Counted from the first letter of the stretch, positions 1 to 8,714 are shown. The stretch is 55,090 bases of DNA from Thermoleophilaceae bacterium (GCA_030447875.1 JAUJOA010000010.1:1-55090), one strand, 5' to 3'. Numbers and translations are program-made. Notes: a model not told the origin generated them from the sequence alone.

Positions 1-738
1 CTCGTAGACGCGCTCGAGTCCCCCGACGATCAGCCGCTTCAGGTACAGCTCGGTGGCGATCCGCAGGTACAGATCGCGGTCGAGCTGGTTGTGGTGGGTG
101 GTGAAGGGCCGCGCCAACGCCCCGCCGTAGAGCGGCTGGAGCACCGGGGTCTCGACCTCGAGGAAGCCGCGGGCGTCGAGCCAGCGCCGGATGGCCGAGA
201 GGACGCGCGATCGCATCATGAAGAGCGAGCGCGTGTCGTCGCTCGAGAGCAGATCGAGCTCGCGCTGGCGGTAGCGGACCTCCACGTCCTCGAGGCCGTG
301 AAACTTTCCGGGCGGCGGGCGAAGCGACTTGGCGAGGAGCTCCCATGTCTCCACGCGCAGCGATAGCTCCCCGCGTCTGCTCTTGAACGCGGTGCCCTCT
401 ACTCCGATCAAGTCGCCGAGGTCGAGCGCCACGAGGTGCCCGAACCCCTCCTCGCCGAGCACGTCCTCGCGCGCGTGCAGCTGGATGCGGCCCGAGCGAT
501 CGACGAGGTCGAGGAACGCGGCCTTGCCGTGGCCTCGACGAGCGGCGAGCCGGCCGGCGACGCGATAGGACACATCGGACTCGTCGCCGGCGGCCAGGTC
601 GCCGTGCCCCTCGTGCACGCGCTCGACGGAGCCAACTCCCGGATAGGCGTGCGGGTAGGGCTCGACCCCGGTCGAGCGCAGGCGCTGCAGCTTTTCGCGC
701 CGGTCGTCGACCGGCGTGGAGGCTTCCGGCTCGGTCAC
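1..738 (-). CDS. lysS: Lysyl-tRNA synthetase, class II, N-terminal part (cut by window edge)
   Basis: Charges tRNA-Lys with lysine in the cytoplasm. The 246 codons present read from a GTG at 738 and run off the left edge. Residues about 50-140 form the OB-fold anticodon-binding domain ([21 protein letters not shown]), followed by the start of the class II catalytic core, with [26 protein letters not shown]-type motif 1 and [20 protein letters not shown] before motif 2. The N-terminus is short and lacks any extra domain. A TAGGGT box 7 nt before the GTG suggests leaderless transcription from its own promoter, 24 nt after greA. The family assignment is firm; the C-terminal half is not visible. 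Confidence 0.93.
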   Translation of the reverse strand, partial: MTEPEASTPVDDRREKLQRLRSTGVEPYPHAYPGVGSVERVHEGHGDLAAGDESDVSYRVAGRLAARRGHGKAAFLDLVDRSGRIQLHAREDVLGEEGFGHLVALDLGDLIGVEGTAFKSRRGELSLRVETWELLAKSLRPPPGKFHGLEDVEVRYRQRELDLLSSDDTRSLFMMRSRVLSAIRRWLDARGFLEVETPVLQPLYGGALARPFTTHHNQLDRDLYLRIATELYLKRLIVGGLERVYE

Positions 739-745
739 GGCCGGA

Positions 746-751
746 ACCCTA
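746..751 (-). promoter_or_regulatory. -10 box of lysS (leaderless)
   Basis: TAGGGT on the minus strand ends 7 nt before the GTG start at 738. It fits the TANNNT pattern seen at many genes here and supports that start codon. Confidence 0.5.
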
Positions 752-761
752 GTGGCGAGGG

Positions 762-1241
762 CTAGTCCGCCTCGATCTTCGTGATCTTCAGCTTGCGGGC
801 GGGCCCGCGTGGCACCGGCACCGACACGATGTCGCCGCGCTTGTGCCCGACGAGCGCCTTGCCGACCGGCGACTCGTTCGAGAGCTTGCTCTCCGACGGG
901 TTGGCCTCGGCCGATCCCACGAGCCGGTACTTGACCGACTTCTCGGTCTTCTGATCCTTCACATGGACGGTCGTGCCGACGGAGACGACGTCCGTGGTCA
1001 GCGCATCCTCGTCGATGACGCTCGACGACCGAAGCTTCTCCTCGAGCTCGGCGATCTGCTTCTCGAGCAACGCCTGCTCGTTCTTGGCGTCGTCGTACTC
1101 CGAGTTCTCGGAGATGTCACCGAACTCGCGCGCCTCCTTGATGCGCTGCGCGACCTCGCGCCGACGGACGGTGGAGAGGTGATCGATCTTCGCCTTGAGC
1201 TCGTTGAGCCCATCCGGTGTCAGAAAGAGTTCCTTCGGCAT
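762..1241 (-). CDS. greA: Transcription elongation factor GreA
   Basis: Rescues backtracked RNA polymerase by stimulating cleavage of the nascent transcript. The 159-residue length is typical. Residues 1-75 form the antiparallel coiled coil that enters the polymerase secondary channel, with the acidic tip in the segment [15 protein letters not shown]. Residues 80-159 form the FKBP-like domain ([16 protein letters not shown], then LKITKIEAD at the end). The start ATG at 1241 has a GGGAGGG Shine-Dalgarno about 8 nt upstream. It lies 24 nt upstream of lysS and 118 nt downstream of dusB, with a likely promoter of its own in that gap. The assignment is firm. Confidence 0.97.
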   Translation of the reverse strand: MPKELFLTPDGLNELKAKIDHLSTVRRREVAQRIKEAREFGDISENSEYDDAKNEQALLEKQIAELEEKLRSSSVIDEDALTTDVVSVGTTVHVKDQKTEKSVKYRLVGSAEANPSESKLSNESPVGKALVGHKRGDIVSVPVPRGPARKLKITKIEAD

Positions 1242-1310
1242 AAGAAAACCCTCCCGCTCGACGGCGCGCGACTAGCTCGCTGCACCGCAGGGGCCCGGAA
1301 GGGACGCGTG

Positions 1311-1319
1311 AGTGTAGCA
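1311..1319 (-). promoter_or_regulatory. Extended -10 element upstream of greA
   Basis: The minus strand reads TGC-TACACT, an extended -10, about 70 nt upstream of the greA ATG. It implies a leader of roughly 60 nt, consistent with the good Shine-Dalgarno of greA. No clear -35 was seen. Confidence 0.35.
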
Positions 1320-1359
1320 ATGCCGAAACCCGGTCCCGGGTCCGTCGCCGGGCGGGCAA

Positions 1360-2361
1360 CTAGGCCGCTAGCGCGGCTTCGGAAGCGGCTCGAGGACCGG
1401 CCAAGCCGGCCAGCGCGGAGCGCGCGTCGTGCGTGCTTGGCGCGCCGACGAGCGCCGCGTGGAGCGGCTTCGACAGCCCCATCGCCTCCGCATACCAAGG
1501 GTAGAACTTACGCAGGTAGCGGCCGGCGCGCTCGGTGCCGAGATGCTCCTCGGCGCGATCGATCACCCAGAGGAGCTCGCGCGCCACCTCCGCGGGCGAT
1601 GGCTCCCCCTCGCGGCGGCCGAGCAGCCGCTCGAACCGCCAGGGGTTGCCGAGCGAGCCACGGGCGATCATCACGGCGTCGGCGCCCGTGCGGTCGAACG
1701 CCGTCCGGATGCTCGCGTCGCTGCCGAGGCCGCCGGAGATGATCACCGGCACGTCGAGCGCCCTCACCAGCTGGGCCGCGAGCTCGTAGTTCGGCGCGCC
1801 CTTGTGCTGCTGCGCCGCGTGGCGCGGATGGAAGGCGATGCCCGCCACCCCGGCCTCCTCCACCAGCCGGCGTGCAAGCTGCACGCCGCTTTCGTCGCCG
1901 GCTCGCTGGCCCGAGCGGAGCTTGACCGTGACCGGCAGTCCACTCCCCTCCCGAGCGGCACGGGCGATCGCCACCGCCGTGTCGGGCTCGTCGAGCAGTG
2001 CCGCGCCCGCACCGGTCTTGCAGACCTTGCGCACCGGGCAGCCCATGTTGAGGTCGATCAGGTCCGCGCCGGCCTCGGCGGCGGTTCCAGCGGCGACCCG
2101 CATGACCTCCGCGTCGTGGCCGAACAGCTGGAGCGAGACCGGGTGCTCCTCCGGATGGATCCGCAGGTACTGGTTGAGCGTGCGCTCGTCGCCGTACTTG
2201 ATCCCGAAGCTCGAGACCATCTCCGACACGGCGAGCCCCGCTCCGTACCGCTTGGCCTGCAGCCGCACGAACCAGTTCCCGATCCCGGCGAGCGGCGCGA
2301 GCACGAGACGGTTGGGAAGGCGATGGCCGCCGAGCGTCCAGGGGGAAGTGAGCGATCTCAT
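1360..2361 (-). CDS. dusB: tRNA-dihydrouridine synthase, DusB family
   Basis: FMN- and NADPH-dependent reduction of uridines in the tRNA D-loop. The 333-residue TIM barrel starts with LPNRLVLAPLAGIGN. The signature NMGCPVRKVCKTGAGAALL at about residues 106-124 carries the catalytic cysteine. Substrate-binding HPRHAAQQHKG lies near 178, and the FMN-phosphate segments SGGLGS and ARGSLGNPWRFE lie at 208-245. The IHGRT motif is replaced by FHPRH, a minor variation. Its ATG overlaps the coaX stop by 4 nt (ATGA), so the two are probably translationally coupled. The C-terminal helical domain is present. Confidence 0.94.
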   Translation of the reverse strand: MRSLTSPWTLGGHRLPNRLVLAPLAGIGNWFVRLQAKRYGAGLAVSEMVSSFGIKYGDERTLNQYLRIHPEEHPVSLQLFGHDAEVMRVAAGTAAEAGADLIDLNMGCPVRKVCKTGAGAALLDEPDTAVAIARAAREGSGLPVTVKLRSGQRAGDESGVQLARRLVEEAGVAGIAFHPRHAAQQHKGAPNYELAAQLVRALDVPVIISGGLGSDASIRTAFDRTGADAVMIARGSLGNPWRFERLLGRREGEPSPAEVARELLWVIDRAEEHLGTERAGRYLRKFYPWYAEAMGLSKPLHAALVGAPSTHDARSALAGLAGPRAASEAALAA

Positions 2362-3143
2362 CCCATCGAGCCGCTAGTTCCGCGATTTCGCTCCCAGATC
2401 AGCCGCAGGCCGGTGAGCGTCAGTCGGTCGTCCACCTCGTCGATCTGCTCACAGAACGGCACGATCGGCTCGGCAAGGCCGCCGGTCGCGATCGTCGTGG
2501 CCTCCTCGCCGAGCGCCGCGCGCAACCGGCCGACGATCGCGTCGACCTGTCCCGCGAAGCCGTAGATCACGCCGGCCTGGATCGCCGCCTCCGTGTTCTT
2601 GCCGATGGTGGCGTTCGGCGCCTCGAGGTCAACCTTGAACAGTCGCGCGGCGCGCTGCGAGAGTGCCTCGATCGATATCTCGACGCCCGGGGCAATGACC
2701 CCCCCGAGGTAGTCGCCGCCGGGCGAGACCACGTCGTAGTTGATCGTGGTGCCGAAGTCGACCGATATGCACGCTCCACCGCAGCGCTCGTAGGCGGCCA
2801 CCGCGTTGACGATCCGGTCGGCTCCCACCTCGTGCGGATTGTCCATCCGGATCGGCATCCCGATCTTGAGTAGCGGCCCCACAACCGCCAGGGCGCCTTC
2901 GAAGTACCGCTCCGACACCAGCTCGTACTCGTGGCCCAGCTGGGGCACCACCGAGGCGACGATCGCCGCATCCACATCGCGCAGGCGGAGGTCCCGGAGG
3001 CTCAGCAAGCCGGCGAGGACGGTCGCGAGCTTGTCCGCGGTCGCGTCGCGGTCGGTGGCCACACGCCAGCTCTCGAGCAGGTCGGCGTCGCGGAACATGC
3101 CGATGTTCGTCTGGGTGTTGCCGACGTCGATGGCTAGCAGCAT
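2358..3143 (-). CDS. coaX: Type III pantothenate kinase
   Basis: Phosphorylates pantothenate, the first step of coenzyme A synthesis, in an acetate/sugar kinase fold that needs a monovalent cation. The 261 residues open with the phosphate-binding LLAIDVGNTQTNIGMF. GADRIVNAVAAYE lies around 106-118, DFGTTINYDVV around 128, and GGVIAPGVEIS follows; all are type III signatures. The start ATG at 3143 is preceded by GATAAT with 8 nt spacing, so a leaderless start is possible. It sits downstream of folK and is coupled to dusB by a 4-nt overlap. The assignment is firm. Confidence 0.96.
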   Translation of the reverse strand: MLLAIDVGNTQTNIGMFRDADLLESWRVATDRDATADKLATVLAGLLSLRDLRLRDVDAAIVASVVPQLGHEYELVSERYFEGALAVVGPLLKIGMPIRMDNPHEVGADRIVNAVAAYERCGGACISVDFGTTINYDVVSPGGDYLGGVIAPGVEISIEALSQRAARLFKVDLEAPNATIGKNTEAAIQAGVIYGFAGQVDAIVGRLRAALGEEATTIATGGLAEPIVPFCEQIDEVDDRLTLTGLRLIWERNRGTSGSMG

Positions 3144-3209
3144 GGGCGCCGATTATCGCGTGCGCTCCCGCAGCCGACGATCCCTACCTCGAGCCGACTC
3201 ACGGCTCGG

Positions 3210-3695
3210 TCAGAGGTCGGCCACCCGCTCGGCCCGCTGATCGACCACCGACTCGAGCGCATCGACTAGCCGCGTGCCGTCGGGCAGCGCGAGCTGCGGG
3301 TCGAGCTCGAGCAGCGGCAGGAGCACGAACCGGCGCGTGAGGATGTCGCGATGCGGAAGCGTGAGGCGCTCGCCTTGGCACTCGAGGTCGTCGAGCAACA
3401 GCAGATCGAGGTCGATCGGCCGCGGGCCGTGGCGCGGACCCACTGGGCGTCGCCCGATCTCGCGCTCCAGTGCCTTGCAGCGGTCGAGGAGCTCCTCGGC
3501 GCCGAGGTCGGTCTCCACCGCCACGCAGGCGTTCAGGAAATCGCGCTGGCGAGAGACCTCGCCGACGGGGGCCGTCTCGTAGACGCCGGAGCACGCCGTG
3601 ACCTCCGCGCCCGCACGCCCGAGCCCCTCGCGCCCGGCACGCAGGTGCGCCAAGCGATCACCGACGTTCGAGCCGAGCCCTATGTAGCCGGTCAA
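3210..3695 (-). CDS. folK: 6-hydroxymethyl-7,8-dihydropterin pyrophosphokinase
   Basis: Transfers pyrophosphate from ATP to 6-hydroxymethyl-dihydropterin, giving the substrate for FolP. The 161 residues start YIGLGSNVGDR, then YETAPVG around 42 and the catalytic loop RHGPRPIDLDLLLLDD near 98-113. The chosen start is a TTG at 3695-3693 that overlaps the TGA of the response regulator as TTGA; the open frame continues upstream but only as a shadow of the signalling genes. folB and folP lie about 4 kb away on the same strand, separated by the histidine kinase block. Confidence 0.92.
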   Translation of the reverse strand: MTGYIGLGSNVGDRLAHLRAGREGLGRAGAEVTACSGVYETAPVGEVSRQRDFLNACVAVETDLGAEELLDRCKALEREIGRRPVGPRHGPRPIDLDLLLLDDLECQGERLTLPHRDILTRRFVLLPLLELDPQLALPDGTRLVDALESVVDQRAERVADL

Positions 3696-4072
3696 CTCCG
3701 GTGACGATCCGGCAGCTCCTCGACCAGGCGAAGCAGGTCGAGCGGGCTGAAGGGCTTCGTGAGGTAGCGGTCGGCCCCCGCATCGACCGCACGCGACTCG
3801 TCCTCGTATCTGGCCGAGGCGGTCAACATGACGATCGGCGTGCCGGCCGTTTGCGGATCCGCCCTCATGCGGCGGCAGGCCTCGATGCCGTCGAGGTTCG
3901 GCATGGCGACGTCGAGGAACACGAGCTCGGGATGCTCGCTGTCCGCCAGCGCCACCGCCTCCTCGCCGTTGCGCGCCTCGATCAGATGAACCCCGGCGAC
4001 GTCCTCGAGCGTCGTCGCGATCAGCTTCCGAATGAACGCGTCGTCGTCGGCGACGAGCACGTTTCGCCTCAT
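3692..4072 (-). CDS. Single-domain response regulator (CheY-like receiver)
   Basis: A 126-residue stand-alone receiver with no output domain. It shows the acidic pair in VADDDAFIRK (9-13), the phosphorylatable aspartate in VFLDVAMPNLDG near residue 54, the conserved threonine in VMLTASA, and the lysine in YLTKPFSPLDL near 104. The ATG overlaps the HD-GYP stop (ATGA) and the TGA overlaps folK's TTG, so three genes are chained by 4-nt overlaps. The histidine kinase at 4973-6781 is the obvious phosphodonor candidate; that pairing is inference from position. Confidence 0.92.
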   Translation of the reverse strand: MRRNVLVADDDAFIRKLIATTLEDVAGVHLIEARNGEEAVALADSEHPELVFLDVAMPNLDGIEACRRMRADPQTAGTPIVMLTASARYEDESRAVDAGADRYLTKPFSPLDLLRLVEELPDRHRS

Positions 4073-4866
4073 TCGAGCTCCCTCCGGATCCGCTCGAGCG
4101 CCGCGTCGGGAATCTGCCGGAAGGCCTCGACGACCGTGGGGTCGAACTGCTTGCCGGAGCACTTGACGATCTCCGCGCGAGCAAGGAGAAGCGGGGCGGC
4201 GGCGCGGTACGGGCGGTCGGTCGTGATGGCGTCGAGCGAGTCGGCGATCGAGAAGATTCGCGCCGAGAGCGGGATCTCCTCTCCCTTGAGACCGTCCGGA
4301 TAACCGGAGCCGTCCCATCGCTCATGGTGGAACCGAATGATCTTCTTGGCGTCGGAGAGATAGTCGATGTGCTCGAGGATCCGCCAGCCCGTGACCGGAT
4401 GCTCCTCGACGATCCGCCGCTCCTCATCGGTGAGCGGCTCGCGCTTGTGCAGGATCCCGTCCGGCACGGCGACCTTGCCGATGTCATGGAGCAGGAAGCC
4501 GAACTCCGCCTGAGGGTCCTCGGCGAGCGGTGGCTCCACGTAGCGCGCGATCTCGAGCCCGTAGGCGGTGACCCGCTCCGCGTGCTTGCCCGTATATGCG
4601 TCGCGGACCTCGACGGCGTTCGTCAGGGCGCGAACCGTCGCGACGTAGGAGTTACGAAGCTCCTGCGTGCGCGACCGCTCCTCCATGAAGGTCTCGCGTA
4701 GGTCGGAGGCATAGCGCTCGAGCTGACGCTCCTTCTCCTCCGATTCCTTCTCGCGGCTACTCACCACCTCGCGTAGCCGCGCCAGCTCGTCCATGAGCTC
4801 ACCTTCTGCCGTAACAGCACTCATCTTCTTCAACAACGTTCTACCCCTCGCGATCTCACGCCACAC
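4069..4866 (-). CDS. HD-GYP domain protein, likely c-di-GMP phosphodiesterase
   Basis: Residues 1-80 form a charged coiled coil (EKESEEKERQLERYASDLRETF). Residues 85-255 form an HD-GYP domain: the metal-binding HDIGKVAVPDGILHK, then HHERWDGSGYPDGLKG with an intact GYP triad, and the usual DSLDAITTDRPYR. The family hydrolyses cyclic di-GMP to GMP or pGpG. No receiver is fused to it, but a stand-alone receiver is encoded 4 nt downstream and a histidine kinase upstream. The start is uncertain: the GTG at 4866 gives 265 residues and the ATG at 4824 gives 251; neither has a strong ribosome-binding site. Confidence 0.9.
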   Translation of the reverse strand: MWREIARGRTLLKKMSAVTAEGELMDELARLREVVSSREKESEEKERQLERYASDLRETFMEERSRTQELRNSYVATVRALTNAVEVRDAYTGKHAERVTAYGLEIARYVEPPLAEDPQAEFGFLLHDIGKVAVPDGILHKREPLTDEERRIVEEHPVTGWRILEHIDYLSDAKKIIRFHHERWDGSGYPDGLKGEEIPLSARIFSIADSLDAITTDRPYRAAAPLLLARAEIVKCSGKQFDPTVVEAFRQIPDAALERIRRELE

Positions 4867-4972
4867 TCATCGACGGTGGCGCAGACCTGCTTTAACTGCA
4901 TGAACACGCGAGGCTCCCCGAAGGTGCTGGGCGCCCTACCCCGTTTGATGGTCCTCCCTTCGGGCAACCGCG

Positions 4973-6781
4973 TCAACCGGGATAAGTCAGCTGCCTCGAA
5001 GCGACCTCCACCCGTGCGCCGTTCGACGGCGCGCCGTTGGCGCCGGCTCCGGCGCTCGGGAGCCGTACGACGAACGTCGAGCCGGCGCCCGGCTCGCTCG
5101 TGACCTCGATCGATCCGTGTTGAAGCTCCACGAGTGACTTGACGATCCAAAGACCGAGACCCGTGCCGGGGGCCAGCTCGCTCTCCTGGACCCCACGGTA
5201 GAAGCGGTCGAACGCGTGGGAGAGCTCCTCGCGGGTCATCCCACGGCCGGTGTCCGCGACGGCCAGGGCGACCGTCTCTGGCCCGTCCGCCCCGCAGCTG
5301 ACGCGAATCTCGCCCGCCTCTCCGGTGTAGAGGTGAGCGTTCGTCAGGAGGTTCTCGACGATCTCCTGGACCCGGGCGGCGTCGGCGTAGGCGAACGGCA
5401 GCGACGGCTCGATCGCGAGCTCCAGTCGCTGTCGCTTCTCGGCGAGCCGGGGCTCCATCAGCGTAATCGCCTGGTTCGCAACGTGAGCCAGATCGATTGG
5501 TCGGAGGTCGATCGCGATGCGCCCGGCCTCGATCCGCGCGACCTCGAGCAGGTCCTCCACCAGGTCGACCAGCCGGTCCGTGCTGATGCGGATCACGTCG
5601 ACCGACTCGCGCTGCTTGGAGCTGAGCTCCTCCGAGCGGGACAGCAGCTCCACAAACCCCTTGATCGAGGTGAGCGGACTGCGAAGCTCGTGGGAGGCGG
5701 CCGCCACGAAGTCGCTCTTCATCCGCTCGAGTCGCGCGCGCTCCGAGATGTCGCGCATGGTCCAGACGGTTCCACCCCCGCCCGTCTCGAGCGCCGCCGC
5801 GGTGACCGCGACCGTGCGTTCCGCGTGCTCGAGCATGACCTCCCCCTCGAGCGCCTCCTCGAGGGAGGGGAGCGGGTTCTTGCCCGAGCCGGCCGGCTGG
5901 CCCACCCTCAGCTCCGGAATCAGCGCAGCGGCCCGGGGGTTGAAGGCCGTGACCACGCCTTCGCGGTCGCAGACCACGACGCCGTCCCCGAGGCTAGCGA
6001 TCGTCGTCGCCAGCTTCCGCCGCTCGTCCTCGATGCGCCGGCGAGCGCCGCGCAGATCGTCGGCCATCCCGTTGAAGGAGTCGCCCAGGGCGCGAAGCTC
6101 GCGCGGTCCTCGCGAATGCACTCTGCCTGACAGGTCTCCGCCCGCGAGTCGACGCGTGGCCACGACGAGCTCGTCGAGAGGTCGGCGCATCCTTCCCGCG
6201 AGGTCTCGAACCAGGAACAGCGCGGCGAGCAATGCCAGCAGGCCCGCCAGAGCGATCGTCAGCGCCGCCGTTCGAGTGTCGTCCGCCACTCGATCGCCCG
6301 CCTCGACGCGGCGGTCCTGCTGCCGCGCCGCGAGGTCGTTGGTCAGCGCCCGTGCGTCGCGCGTCGCGGCCGCACGGTCGCGCCTGTCAGACCGGGCCTC
6401 CCTGAGGTTGGACGGCCGGCGATCGAGCTCACGCAGGCGATCCTGCACGGCGACCCTTGCCTCCACCAGGCGCGTGCTCTCGGGGTCGCCTCCGGCCAGG
6501 CGACGCGCGGCGGCGGCCTGCCTCTGGAACGCGGCCCTGGCTTCCCTCGGATCAGCCTGGTCACCGGGACCGCTGGCAAGGGCCGCGGTCTGCTCGACCA
6601 CCCCGGCTGCGAGAAGCCTTGAGGCCGCCGCCTCGAGCTGATACGTCTGGAGCAGCGCGCTCTCATACTCCGCGCGCGCACCGTAGAGGCTCGCCACACC
6701 GAGTGCCGCGATTACTATGAGGGCGGCGGTGAGCCCGATCAGCGCCAGCCTCAATGCCAGCGCGATGGAAACTCCACGCAT
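4973..6781 (-). CDS. Membrane histidine kinase with HAMP and PAS-like domains
   Basis: A sensor kinase of 602 residues. It has an N-terminal membrane segment (about 8-32), an extracytoplasmic helical region (33-170), a second membrane segment (about 172-195), HAMP (195-250), a PAS-like segment (260-345, ATIASLGDGVVVCDREGVVTAFN), the H-box ASHELRSPLTS near 362-370, the N-box NLLTNAHLYTG near 478, the G1 box VADTGRGM and the G2 box GTGLGLWIV. The region around 115-150 is rich in Arg and Asp. The ATG at 6781 sits 6 nt after TACCCT, so transcription is probably leaderless. It is divergent from the gene at 6833. The ligand is unknown. Confidence 0.95.
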   Translation of the reverse strand: MRGVSIALALRLALIGLTAALIVIAALGVASLYGARAEYESALLQTYQLEAAASRLLAAGVVEQTAALASGPGDQADPREARAAFQRQAAAARRLAGGDPESTRLVEARVAVQDRLRELDRRPSNLREARSDRRDRAAATRDARALTNDLAARQQDRRVEAGDRVADDTRTAALTIALAGLLALLAALFLVRDLAGRMRRPLDELVVATRRLAGGDLSGRVHSRGPRELRALGDSFNGMADDLRGARRRIEDERRKLATTIASLGDGVVVCDREGVVTAFNPRAAALIPELRVGQPAGSGKNPLPSLEEALEGEVMLEHAERTVAVTAAALETGGGGTVWTMRDISERARLERMKSDFVAAASHELRSPLTSIKGFVELLSRSEELSSKQRESVDVIRISTDRLVDLVEDLLEVARIEAGRIAIDLRPIDLAHVANQAITLMEPRLAEKRQRLELAIEPSLPFAYADAARVQEIVENLLTNAHLYTGEAGEIRVSCGADGPETVALAVADTGRGMTREELSHAFDRFYRGVQESELAPGTGLGLWIVKSLVELQHGSIEVTSEPGAGSTFVVRLPSAGAGANGAPSNGARVEVASRQLTYPG

Positions 6782-6787
6782 GCAGCA

Positions 6788-6793
6788 AGGGTA
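6788..6793 (-). promoter_or_regulatory. -10 box of the histidine kinase (leaderless)
   Basis: TACCCT on the minus strand ends 6 nt before the ATG at 6781. Confidence 0.45.
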
Positions 6794-6819
6794 GTGGAGT
6801 ACCAGCGGTGTTAGATGGG

Positions 6820-6825
6820 TATCAT
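6820..6825 (+). promoter_or_regulatory. -10 box deciding the start at 6833
   Basis: TATCAT ends 7 nt before the ATG at 6833. It lies downstream of the alternative ATG at 6815, so the inner start is favoured. Confidence 0.4.
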
Positions 6826-6832
6826 TGGTTGC

Positions 6833-7483
6833 ATGGGTAAGGATGCCACCGTCTCCGCAAGGAAGCTGCGGGCTCTCACTTCGGCGCTCGTCGCTCCGGC
6901 GCTCCTGATCGGCGCCATCGGCGTCGTGGGCGTGGGCGGAGGAGGAATCGCGCGGGTGGAGTCGCTCACCCAGGTCGCTCGCGGCCCGGCCCAGCCGCTC
7001 GTGGCCAGCTCGATCGGCACGGCGCCCCGCGGTACGACTGCCAGCATGGAGGCACAGCTCCTCACTCCGGAGGCCAGGGCGCCTGCCGGCACGGCCGGCT
7101 CGAGCGGCAATGGCGCTGGGGGTCAGCCGCAGGGTTCCCTCGAGCAGCAGACCGCCGCCGCTTCGAGCGGTCAGAGCGGCGCGGAGCCTGAGACCGTGGC
7201 CCCGCCCTCGGGCTCTCAGCCCGGCGTCGCCGCGGGGGCGCCGAGCGCTGGCAGCCCGGCGGCCGATCCCGCGCCCCAGGGCCCGCTACCGAACACCGGT
7301 GTTGGTCCGGTGGACGAGGTCGGCGACGAGGTCGATCGCTTGACCGATCCGCTGGATCCCATCGTGGACGGGCTCCTCGGTGGGCGCGCCAGCCAGGATT
7401 CGGGACCCGTCAAGGAGCCGACAGTCTTCCCCGAGAAGCTTCCGAAGGTCGACTCTCAGACGCTCCCGAAGACCAGCCGCTAG
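6833..7483 (+). CDS. Hypothetical secreted or membrane-anchored low-complexity protein
   Basis: Not recognised. From the ATG at 6833 it has 216 residues; an ATG at 6815 would add 6. A basic start (MGKDATVSARKLRA) precedes one hydrophobic stretch at about 14-45 (APALLIGAIGVVGVGGGG), a signal anchor or signal peptide. The rest is a disordered region rich in Ala, Gly, Ser, Pro and Gln, then an acidic segment (DEVGDEVDRLTDPLDPIVDGL). It is divergent from the histidine kinase by a short spacer and ends 1 nt before the convergent folB stop, so it may share regulation with the kinase. An LPNTG string lies mid-protein but has no following membrane segment. Confidence 0.6.
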   Translation: MGKDATVSARKLRALTSALVAPALLIGAIGVVGVGGGGIARVESLTQVARGPAQPLVASSIGTAPRGTTASMEAQLLTPEARAPAGTAGSSGNGAGGQPQGSLEQQTAAASSGQSGAEPETVAPPSGSQPGVAAGAPSAGSPAADPAPQGPLPNTGVGPVDEVGDEVDRLTDPLDPIVDGLLGGRASQDSGPVKEPTVFPEKLPKVDSQTLPKTSR

Positions 7484-7484
7484 C

Positions 7485-7895
7485 TCAGGCTCGCTCGGTC
7501 GAGACCTCGACCGAGACCTCGTCGACGGGAAGCGCGATCGGGGGCTCCGGTTTTGTGGCGCGGACGGTGACTGTCTCGGCGTCGTAGCGGTCGAGCATCC
7601 GGGCGCCTATAGCCGCGCACAGTCGCTCGAGCGTCCGGTAAGAGCGTTCTTGAGCCGCGAAGGCGACCTCCTGGCATACGTCGGCGTAGTCGACGGTGTC
7701 CTCGACACGGTCGGTGATCGCCGCGTCGCAGTCAGCGAGGTCAAGGGAGATGTCCAGCACCAGCCGCTGGCCCACCTCTCGCTCGGCCGCCTCGACGCCG
7801 TGGTGGGTGTAGAGGGAGAGACCGGTGATCTCCACGCTGACGAGTGGCTCTGACCTCAGGTCGTCGACGGGCTCCGATCGCTCGACTTCGTCCAC
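7485..7895 (-). CDS. folB: Dihydroneopterin aldolase
   Basis: Cleaves 7,8-dihydroneopterin to 6-hydroxymethyl-dihydropterin and glycolaldehyde in folate synthesis. It shows ITGLSLYTHHGVEAAEREVGQ with the conserved HHG, VDYADV, the catalytic-region ERLCAAIG, and VTVRATKPEPPI with the conserved lysine. The GTG at 7895 gives 136 residues and overlaps folP by 40 nt. An internal GTG at 7835 would give 116 residues, closer to the family norm, with a 20-nt gap after folP; the sequence does not settle this. It follows folP on the same strand. Confidence 0.92.
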   Translation of the reverse strand: MDEVERSEPVDDLRSEPLVSVEITGLSLYTHHGVEAAEREVGQRLVLDISLDLADCDAAITDRVEDTVDYADVCQEVAFAAQERSYRTLERLCAAIGARMLDRYDAETVTVRATKPEPPIALPVDEVSVEVSTERA

Positions 7896-8695
7896 GCGCC
7901 GACCGTAGCAGCGGCGACGCGCAGCGCATCGCTCGTCGCCGCCACGTCGTGAACGCGAAAGATCGACGCCCCGCGCTCGTATGCCACGACGTTGGCCGCG
8001 ACAGTGCCGGCCATCCGCTCGCCCTCCGATCGACCCGTGATTCGTCCGAGAAAGCTCTTACGTGAGGCCCCCACCACGATCGGGCGCCCGATGGACACGA
8101 TCTCTTCGAGCCGCCGCAGGAGCTCGAGGTTGTGCCCCGCGGTCTTGCCGAAGCCGATGCCCGGGTCGAGCCAGATCCGCTCCTCCGGAACCCCCTCGCG
8201 GACGGCGAACGCCAGGCGCTCCTCGAGAAAGCGCTTGACGTCCGAGACGACGTCGTCGTAGCGGGGGTCGTCCTGCATCGTCCGCGGCTCCCCACGCATG
8301 TGCATGAGGCAGCATTGAGCGCCGCTCGCCGCGACCACGCTCGCCATCTCGGGAGCGCCGCGGAAAGCGGTGACGTCGTTGACGATCCGCGCGCCGGCCT
8401 GGATCGCTGCGCGGGCCACCTCCAGCTTGGCGGTGTCGATCGATATGCGCGCCTTGGCACCCTGCGCCAGCCGCTCGACAACCGGAACCACGCGACGCAG
8501 CTCCTCGTCCTCGGTCACCGGCTCGGCGCCTGGACGCGTGGACTCGCCCCCGATGTCGAGGATGTCCGCGCCCTCGGCCGCCAGTTTCTCCCCCTGCCCG
8601 ACGGCCGCCCGCGCGTCCAGGAACAGACCGCCGTCGGAAAATGAATCGGGCGTCACGTTCACGACGCCCATCAGAAGCGGGGCACCGGCTGGCAT
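7856..8695 (-). CDS. folP: Dihydropteroate synthase
   Basis: Condenses 6-hydroxymethyl-dihydropterin pyrophosphate with p-aminobenzoate; the sulfonamide target. The 279-residue TIM barrel carries both signatures: GVVNVTPDSFSDGG (10-23) and DIGGESTRPGAEPV (47-60). Further family segments are SIDTAK, NDVTAF, MHMRGEPRTMQ, DPGIGFGKTAGHNLELL, GASRKSFLG and RVHDV at the end. ftsH lies upstream, separated by a heptamer inverted repeat, and folB overlaps downstream. A folE gene, often between ftsH and folP in actinobacteria, is absent here. Confidence 0.97.
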   Translation of the reverse strand: MPAGAPLLMGVVNVTPDSFSDGGLFLDARAAVGQGEKLAAEGADILDIGGESTRPGAEPVTEDEELRRVVPVVERLAQGAKARISIDTAKLEVARAAIQAGARIVNDVTAFRGAPEMASVVAASGAQCCLMHMRGEPRTMQDDPRYDDVVSDVKRFLEERLAFAVREGVPEERIWLDPGIGFGKTAGHNLELLRRLEEIVSIGRPIVVGASRKSFLGRITGRSEGERMAGTVAANVVAYERGASIFRVHDVAATSDALRVAAATVGAWTKSSDRSPSTT

Positions 8696-8714
8696 CAGCG
8701 TCGGCCGATCGACG

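Noticed and set aside
7283-7300. LPNTG in the protein at 6833, a sortase-type motif
   Set aside because: It is mid-protein with no following hydrophobic segment and charged tail, so it cannot be a sorting signal.
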